Shown here: positions 1 to 4,124 of the stretch, in pieces
Numbering within the stretch: position 1 is the first letter of the stretch
How the letters are laid out: each line of letters opens with the position of its first letter
Assembly: GCA_004557805.1 (NCBI GenBank)
Contig: SFFS01000147.1
Location: forward strand, 1-6,179
Source of the DNA: Clostridiales bacterium
Lineage (GTDB): Bacteria; Bacillota; Clostridia; Christensenellales; Aristaeellaceae
Direction of reading: 5' to 3'
Length of the DNA stretch: 6,179 nt
Program-made: the position numbers and the translations under genes
Notes under the pieces: model-generated
Database searches by the model: none
Seen by the model: only the letters and a program-made list of their open reading frames with translations
What the model was told of the DNA's origin: nothing

Positions 1-750
1 GGTCTGGATCATGTGCCATTCCACGGAGTCGAACAGCACGTTCGTATCGCCCGCCAGATATTCGCGGATCTGATTCTGCAGCGTGGTGAGCGTTTCGGCG
101 AATTCGCCGAAATCAGCCGGATCGTATTCAAGCGCCGCGGCAAGCGTTTCCGCCTGACCGGCACGGCTGGCGTTCTTGGCCGTGATTTCCGGCATGACGG
201 CGTTCATCGCGTAGCCGGAAAGAATCGTGTTGCCGCCAAGCTGCGCCATCTTCTCCAGCAGGATGACCGACGCGCCCTTTTCGGCCGCCGCAGCGCCCGC
301 CGCAAGACCCGCGCCGCCGCCGCCGACAACGACGACGTCCGCGTTCATTTCAACGGTTTCCGTGGAAACTGTTTTTTCGATGGCAACCGCCTTGAGCGCA
401 TCCACATCGCCGCCGGCCTGCGCAACGCAGCTTTCAACGGCTTCCAGCACCGCGTTGGAGGAGTACGTCGCACCGGCGACAGCGTCGACGGCGAGCGACT
501 GATACGCCACGATTTCCTGCGGAATGCGCGTCAGCGGCGCGTCGCTTACGCCCGCGGTTTCGTTATGGCCGGTTACGGTAATGCTTTCAATCGCATGCTC
601 GCTGAATACGACTTCAACGGAGACCATGCCGTTATGTCCCTGGCCCTCGCCAGTATAGGTTCCCGGCGTATAGGTCATTTCGGCAAGAGCCGGACAGGCC
701 GCGCCGGCAAGCAGCAACAGGCTGAGCAATAGGGAGACGAGTTTTTTCAT
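1..750 (-). CDS. Secreted FMN-binding/FAD-dependent flavoprotein reductase (fumarate reductase/flavocytochrome c-like), 3' end outside window
   Basis: This is the first 250 codons of a gene that runs off the left edge with no stop. Residues 1-23 form a signal peptide (MKK, a Leu-rich core, then ALA before Glu24), so the protein is exported. Residues about 28-112 are an FMN_bind domain with D89-AVAGA-T95. This matches the flavinylation motif Dxx(S/T)GAT, except that Ala replaces the usual Ser/Thr; T95 would be the residue that ApbE esterifies with FMN. From about residue 136 an FAD_binding_2 domain begins: a hydrophobic strand, the dinucleotide-binding glycines at 143-148, Glu166 at the end of the second strand, then LGGNT at 171-175, as in fumarate reductase flavoproteins. 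No haem-binding CxxCH is visible. Family members reduce fumarate, urocanate or related acceptors outside the cell; the substrate here cannot be told. An AGAGGA site seven bases upstream supports the start. The gene follows a merR gene in tandem but has its own promoter. Confidence 0.9.
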   Translation of the reverse strand, partial: MKKLVSLLLSLLLLAGAACPALAEMTYTPGTYTGEGQGHNGMVSVEVVFSEHAIESITVTGHNETAGVSDAPLTRIPQEIVAYQSLAVDAVAGATYSSNAVLEAVESCVAQAGGDVDALKAVAIEKTVSTETVEMNADVVVVGGGGAGLAAGAAAAEKGASVILLEKMAQLGGNTILSGYAMNAVMPEITAKNASRAGQAETLAAALEYDPADFGEFAETLTTLQNQIREYLAGDTNVLFDSVEWHMIQT

Positions 751-757
751 GAGCGAT

Positions 758-763
758 TCCTCT
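758..763 (-). promoter_or_regulatory. Ribosome binding site of the flavoprotein gene
   Basis: AGAGGA on the minus strand lies seven bases before the ATG at 750. It fixes the start, and that start gives a complete signal peptide. Confidence 0.8.
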
Positions 764-794
764 TTCCTGTGGATTCCCGTTTCGGGTTGAACTC

Positions 795-825
795 ATCATA
801 AAAGAGGTTCTAACTGCCGAGTCAA
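795..825 (-). promoter_or_regulatory. Promoter of the flavoprotein gene with 19-bp spacer, probable MerR-type target
   Basis: On the minus strand TTGACT (820-825) is followed after 19 bp by TATGAT (795-800); each hexamer matches consensus at five of six positions. The expected start of transcription is near 788, giving a leader of about 38 nt. A 19-bp spacer is too long for good unaided initiation and is the hallmark of promoters that MerR-family proteins activate by distorting the DNA. A short dyad, GTT-CT-AAC (807-814), sits near the middle of the spacer. A MerR gene lies just upstream on the same strand. Control by that protein is inference. A poorer -10 (TTTATG) at 17-bp spacing is the alternative reading. 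Confidence 0.65.
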
Positions 826-872
826 GAGGGCGCGTTAAAAAATGTTCAGAAAAAAAGAGGGGGAACGGATAT

Positions 873-896
873 AAAAAAAGGGGCGCATTGCGCCCC
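873..896 (-). terminator. Intrinsic terminator after the merR gene
   Basis: On the minus strand a GGGGCGC / GCGCCCC stem of seven pairs with a three-base loop (880-896) is followed directly by seven T residues (873-879). It begins one base after the merR stop codon at 898-900, so it separates merR transcription from the downstream flavoprotein gene. Confidence 0.93.
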
Positions 897-897
897 A

Positions 898-1710
898 TTA
901 AACGACCAGAACCCGTGCGGAGAAGTAATAGCGCGGCATGCCGTTTTCGCAGGAATAGCCGCTGTAGCGCCCGCTGATATCCGACACAATGCGGTATCCC
1001 TTGCGCTTTGCATGCGCATAGAGCGGCTCAAGCTGCGCGCGCGTGATGTGGAAAGGATCGGCGGCGGCGATCATCATGCGAATGGAATAGCCGTCCGGAA
1101 AAAGAAACGCAGGGGATTCAATGCTGACGTGATAATCGTCCGCATAACGGGGGAGCATCATCAGCCCGATCTGCGTCGGAACGGGCTTTTCGCCGCTTTC
1201 TTCAAGCGCCTTCCGGTCGATATGCCAGCCGATTTCACACATGGGCATGCAGTTCAGCCATTGCGCAGCGATTTCTTTCATTTTGGGGCTGACCTTCACC
1301 TCGTCGCCCAGCAGCATCAGTTTATAAATGCCATAGGTGTTCAGTTCGCTGACGGAATCGCCAGCCGTCATCGCTTCGCGCACAAACGAATGCTTTTTGC
1401 GAATGCAGGCAAGCTCATTCTGAATGTGCGCAAGCTGCTCTTCCAGCTGCAGTTCCAGCCCGGAGAGATGGGCTTCCTGCTCCGCGAGGGAGAGGCTGGC
1501 GCTGGTATCGCGGATATTGTCAAGCGAGAGCTGAAAGGCCTGCATCGTCTTGATCCGAAGCACCTCGAGCCCGTCCATATCGCTATAAACCCGGTAGTTA
1601 CTACCCTCCCGGCGCTGCGGACGGATCAGTCCGCGCGTCTCGTAGAAGCGCAGCGTTTCGCGGGAAACGCCTGTCCGTTCCTGAAACTGGGACATGGAAT
1701 ATACCGACAT
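898..1710 (-). CDS. MerR-family transcriptional regulator with C-terminal effector-binding-like domain
   Basis: A 270-residue DNA-binding regulator. Residues 4-70 are a MerR winged helix-turn-helix: YSMSQFQERTGVSRETLRFYE, then GLIRPQRREGSNYRVYS, then the helix around LRIKTMQAFQLSL. A heptad-like, Gln/Glu/Leu-rich helix at about 72-112 should be the antiparallel dimerisation coiled coil. The C-terminal part, about 125-270, resembles the GyrI-like/BmrR-type small-molecule domain, ending in a repeated Tyr-rich section (GYR, RYSGYS, RYYFSARV). That points to an organic ligand rather than a metal, and there is no metal-binding Cys cluster. I chose the start at 1710 because AAAGG (1720-1724) lies nine bases upstream. 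A longer reading from 1767 would begin inside the -35 box. Its likely target is the adjacent flavoprotein gene, whose promoter has the MerR-type 19-bp spacer; this is inferred. Ligand unknown. Confidence 0.92.
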   Translation of the reverse strand: MSVYSMSQFQERTGVSRETLRFYETRGLIRPQRREGSNYRVYSDMDGLEVLRIKTMQAFQLSLDNIRDTSASLSLAEQEAHLSGLELQLEEQLAHIQNELACIRKKHSFVREAMTAGDSVSELNTYGIYKLMLLGDEVKVSPKMKEIAAQWLNCMPMCEIGWHIDRKALEESGEKPVPTQIGLMMLPRYADDYHVSIESPAFLFPDGYSIRMMIAAADPFHITRAQLEPLYAHAKRKGYRIVSDISGRYSGYSCENGMPRYYFSARVLVV

Positions 1711-1719
1711 GCGCCTCAT

Positions 1720-1724
1720 CCTTT
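1720..1724 (-). promoter_or_regulatory. Ribosome binding site that decides the merR start
   Basis: AAAGG on the minus strand lies nine bases before the ATG at 1710. The upstream in-frame ATGs at 1719 (no gap to this site) and 1767 (inside the promoter) are less suitable. Confidence 0.65.
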
Positions 1725-1738
1725 CTGTACATTTGAAA

Positions 1739-1767
1739 AGATTATCACAAGTGAAGGAAAACGTCAA
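1739..1767 (-). promoter_or_regulatory. Promoter of the merR gene
   Basis: On the minus strand TTGACG (1762-1767) is followed after 17 bp by TAATCT (1739-1744), with a TG one base before the -10 (extended -10). Transcription would start near 1732, giving a leader of about 22 nt. The spacing is normal, unlike that of the flavoprotein promoter, and I see no clear dyad in the spacer. Confidence 0.7.
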
Positions 1768-1842
1768 TTTTTTCGCGAGAAACGGATTGCAATTTTTGCG
1801 CTTCGAATTGAAAGAATTGTTTTCTGCATCCGAATACGCCCC

Positions 1843-1870
1843 TTGACAATCCTCCGTTTCCGCCTATAAT
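1843..1870 (+). promoter_or_regulatory. Promoter of the marR-ABC operon
   Basis: TTGACA (1843-1848) and TATAAT (1865-1870) both match consensus exactly, with a 16-bp spacer. Transcription should begin near 1877, inside the inverted repeats described next. A promoter this strong is expected to need repression, which fits the regulator it drives. It is divergent from the merR promoter; their -35 boxes are about 75 bp apart. Confidence 0.88.
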
Positions 1871-1871
1871 T

Positions 1872-1903
1872 GTTGTTGGTACAACGATGTACATACAACC
1901 AAC
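1872..1903 (+). promoter_or_regulatory. Probable MarR operator: nested inverted repeats over the transcription start
   Basis: Immediately after the -10 box lie several overlapping dyads: GTTGT-TGGT-ACAAC (1872-1885), the 8-bp palindrome ATGTACAT (1887-1894), and a wider pair GTTGGT (1875-1880) with ACCAAC (1898-1903). TACAAC also occurs as a direct repeat (1880-1885 and 1894-1899). MarR dimers commonly bind such 14-20 bp dyads over their own promoter and block RNA polymerase. Binding by the product of the next gene is inferred from position. Confidence 0.7.
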
Positions 1904-1913
1904 GTGTTTCAGC

Positions 1914-1918
1914 GGAGG
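1914..1918 (+). promoter_or_regulatory. Ribosome binding site that decides the marR start
   Basis: GGAGG lies seven bases before the ATG at 1926. An in-frame ATG at 1887 has no such site and lies within the operator. Confidence 0.85.
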
Positions 1919-1925
1919 AACCCAC

Positions 1926-2378
1926 ATGGACGTTACCGAACGGAAAATTACAAAAATCGCCCGGGAGGCGGAAAAACTGGTTCTGCTTTCCTTGCGCGAG
2001 GATGGGGTCGGCACGGCGGAGATCGATCTGATCCACGCGCTGCGGCACAATCCCGGCTGCACGCAGGCAAAGCTGGCGGAAATTCTGCATGCGGATAAGG
2101 CCGCCATTGCCAGAAGAACGAAAAACCTCGAAGCGAAGGGGTTCCTCGTGCGCAGGGACGACCCGAACGATAAGCGCAGACAGCAGCTCTATCCGACGGA
2201 GCGGGCGGAGACGCTTAAATCCTCTAAGGCGGAAATTGAAGCGTCCTTTTACGAATACCTGACCGCAGCTTTTACAGAGGAAGAAGCGAAAACCTTCGCC
2301 GCGCTGCTGGACCGGCTGTATACCGTGTCGAAAACCGAAAGCCGCGCGGGCTTTCCGCATCTGCTCAAAAGGAAGTAA
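1926..2378 (+). CDS. MarR-family transcriptional regulator of the ABC exporter operon
   Basis: A 150-residue protein of usual MarR length. The winged helix-turn-helix spans about residues 30-95. Helices around DLIHALRHNPGCTQAKLAEIL lead to the recognition helix around DKAAIARRTKNLEAKGFL, and the wing carries RRDDPNDKRRQQLYPT. The D-x-x-D-K-R pattern (D79 to R84) is the family's DNA-contacting wing signature. The flanking N- and C-terminal helices (1-28 and 97-135) form the dimer interface. It is the first gene of the operon, and its stop lies 6 nt before the first ABC gene. By family analogy it represses its own operon by binding the nested repeats at 1872-1903 and is released by a small molecule, probably an exporter substrate. 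The ligand cannot be read from sequence. Confidence 0.94.
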   Translation: MDVTERKITKIAREAEKLVLLSLREDGVGTAEIDLIHALRHNPGCTQAKLAEILHADKAAIARRTKNLEAKGFLVRRDDPNDKRRQQLYPTERAETLKSSKAEIEASFYEYLTAAFTEEEAKTFAALLDRLYTVSKTESRAGFPHLLKRK

Positions 2379-2384
2379 ACAGCA

Positions 2385-4124
2385 ATGGAAAACAAAAGGG
2401 ATTTTTGTCCGGATAGAATCCTGTCCTATTTCCGCGCGGAATGGCTGCCGCTGACCTTCGTGACGTTTTCCGGCGTGTTCTATAACGTGGGCCTGCTCGC
2501 TGCGCCGTGGTTCGAGGGCCGGCTTGCCCAGTGCCTTGCCGATATTCTCGGGGGAAGCGAAACGGCCGCAAAAATGGCGGCGCTTGTGCTTGCCTATCTG
2601 GCCGTTACGCTGGCGGTGCAGGGGGCGAGGTTTATCAAGCGCTTTTATGTGCGCCGCTTTGCCAATAACATCAATCGCCGCATGAAGGGCGTTCTCTACG
2701 CCAATCTGGTGCGCGAAAGCCGGGCTTCCCTGGAAAAAGAAGGCGCGGGAGAGCTGATGACGAAGGCCATTTCGGACGTGGACGACTGCGTGGAGGGGAT
2801 GCGCAAATTTACCACCGAGGTTTTCGATACCGGCGTGGTCATGGTCAGCTATGCCGTGATGCTCCTGGCTTACGATTGGCGGCTGGCGCTGCTGAGCCTG
2901 ATTTTCACCCCGGTTTCGTATTTCTGCGCTGCGCGCATGAAAAAGCCCGTGCAGCGCGCGGGGGCGGCCTATAAAAAAGCGGCGGGCGCGCTGAGCGCCG
3001 CCACGCTGGACCGTGCGGAAAACGCCGTGACCTACCGCATTTACGGCTGCGAGGACGCAAGAACGGAGCGATACGAAGAAACGCTGAAAAACTACGAAAG
3101 AACCGCCGTGCGAAGCAGCGTATGGCAGTCGGCGCTTCCGCCGCTCTACCTTGCCGCTTCGGGAGCGGGCGTGCTATTTATCCTGTGGTTCGGCGCGAAA
3201 AATGTGCTCGGAACCGGATGGAGCGCCTGGAATATTGCGACGTTTACAACCTTTATTTCCTGCTTTACAAAGCTGACGGCCAAATCCTCCAAGGTGGCGA
3301 AGCTGTTTAACTCGGTGCAGAAGGCCGAGGTTTCATGGAAGAGGATCCGGCCGCTGATGAAATCGCCGGAACCGCTTGAGGAGCTGAGAATACCGCAGCC
3401 TGCCGGCGTAACGCTCGAAAACCTTTCCTTTGCCTATGGCGACGCTTTCGTTTTTTCGGGGCTTTCGCTCACGGCGCATCCGGGCGAAATCATCGGCGTG
3501 ACCGGCCCCGTCGCCTGCGGCAAATCCACCCTCGGCCGCGCGTTTCTCTGCGAAGCGCCGTATGGAGGCTCGATCCGTTTCGGCAAAAGGGAGCTTTCCC
3601 AGCTTTCTCCGCGGGAAATCGCCGCGACGGTCGGCTATCTGGGACATGATCCCGAACTGAGCGCCGATACAGTGCAGAACAACGTGCTTTGCGGCAGCGA
3701 GCAGGATCCGATGCCGTATCTTGCCGCCGCTGCGTTGGACGGCGAAGCGTTCTCGATGGAAAACGGGCTTGCTACTGTCGTCGGAAGCGGCGGCACGCGG
3801 CTTTCCGGCGGACAGGCGCAGCGGCTTGCGCTGGCGAGGACGCTGGCGCATCCGCGCCCTGTGATGATTCTGGACGATCCGTTCTCCGCGCTCGACCGCA
3901 AAACGGAGGACACGGTGTTTGCGAACCTGCAGGCGTATGCCCGGGATAAGGTCGTGTTCCTGATTTCTCACCGGCTTTACCACTTCCCGCAGATGCAGAA
4001 GGTGATATTTATGGAGGATGGGAAAACGATCGCCGGCACGCACGAAGAACTGATGGCGGCCGTTCCAGCATATCGCCGGCTTTACGAAAGTCAGACAAGG
4101 GGCGAAGGTTATGAAGAAGAATAA
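2385..4124 (+). CDS. ABC exporter half-transporter (membrane domain + NBD), degenerate-site subunit
   Basis: A complete 579-residue half-transporter. The membrane domain (about 1-325) has hydrophobic segments near 20-42, 60-82, 145-183 (two spans), 250-270 and 282-300. The NBD (about 340-579) has A-loop Y351, Walker A GPVACGKST (374-382), a Q-loop region YLGHDP with H421 where Gln is usual, a canonical LSGGQ signature (473-477), Walker B MILDD (494-498) with Asp498 in place of the catalytic Glu, D-loop SALD (501-504) and H-loop H529. Asp for Glu together with an intact LSGGQ is the pattern of the degenerate-site member of heterodimeric exporters. AAGGAAG (2369-2375) overlaps the marR stop and is the ribosome binding site. 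The next gene overlaps this one by 14 nt, suggesting translational coupling and assembly of a 1:1 heterodimer in the membrane. Drug or peptide export is the family's usual role; the substrate is unknown. Confidence 0.95.
   Translation: MENKRDFCPDRILSYFRAEWLPLTFVTFSGVFYNVGLLAAPWFEGRLAQCLADILGGSETAAKMAALVLAYLAVTLAVQGARFIKRFYVRRFANNINRRMKGVLYANLVRESRASLEKEGAGELMTKAISDVDDCVEGMRKFTTEVFDTGVVMVSYAVMLLAYDWRLALLSLIFTPVSYFCAARMKKPVQRAGAAYKKAAGALSAATLDRAENAVTYRIYGCEDARTERYEETLKNYERTAVRSSVWQSALPPLYLAASGAGVLFILWFGAKNVLGTGWSAWNIATFTTFISCFTKLTAKSSKVAKLFNSVQKAEVSWKRIRPLMKSPEPLEELRIPQPAGVTLENLSFAYGDAFVFSGLSLTAHPGEIIGVTGPVACGKSTLGRAFLCEAPYGGSIRFGKRELSQLSPREIAATVGYLGHDPELSADTVQNNVLCGSEQDPMPYLAAAALDGEAFSMENGLATVVGSGGTRLSGGQAQRLALARTLAHPRPVMILDDPFSALDRKTEDTVFANLQAYARDKVVFLISHRLYHFPQMQKVIFMEDGKTIAGTHEELMAAVPAYRRLYESQTRGEGYEEE

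Noticed and set aside
682..700. A lipoprotein signal (Cys19) in the flavoprotein
   Set aside because: The residues before Cys19 (G-A-A) do not give a good lipobox because position -3 is Gly. A signal peptidase I site ALA before Glu24 is more convincing.
13..732. A 239-codon plus-strand open frame
   Set aside because: It is opposite the flavoprotein gene, is Arg-rich without domains, and lacks a convincing ribosome binding site. The minus strand has a signal peptide, FMN_bind and FAD motifs.
1711..1767. A 19-residue N-terminal extension of the MerR protein from an ATG at 1767
   Set aside because: The ATG lies in the -35 box of the merR promoter, so it would not be in the transcript, and the extension is not part of the MerR fold.
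1768..1842. Possible extra regulatory RNA or small gene between the divergent promoters
   Set aside because: The stretch is AT-rich with short repeats of GAATTG only. I see no stable hairpin, T-tract or start with a ribosome binding site.
1012..1869. A 285-codon plus-strand open frame
   Set aside because: It covers the merR gene and both divergent promoters, and its product has no family resemblance.
1887..1925. A 13-residue N-terminal extension of the MarR protein from an ATG at 1887
   Set aside because: There is no ribosome binding site before it. It falls in the operator, whereas GGAGG is placed correctly for the ATG at 1926.
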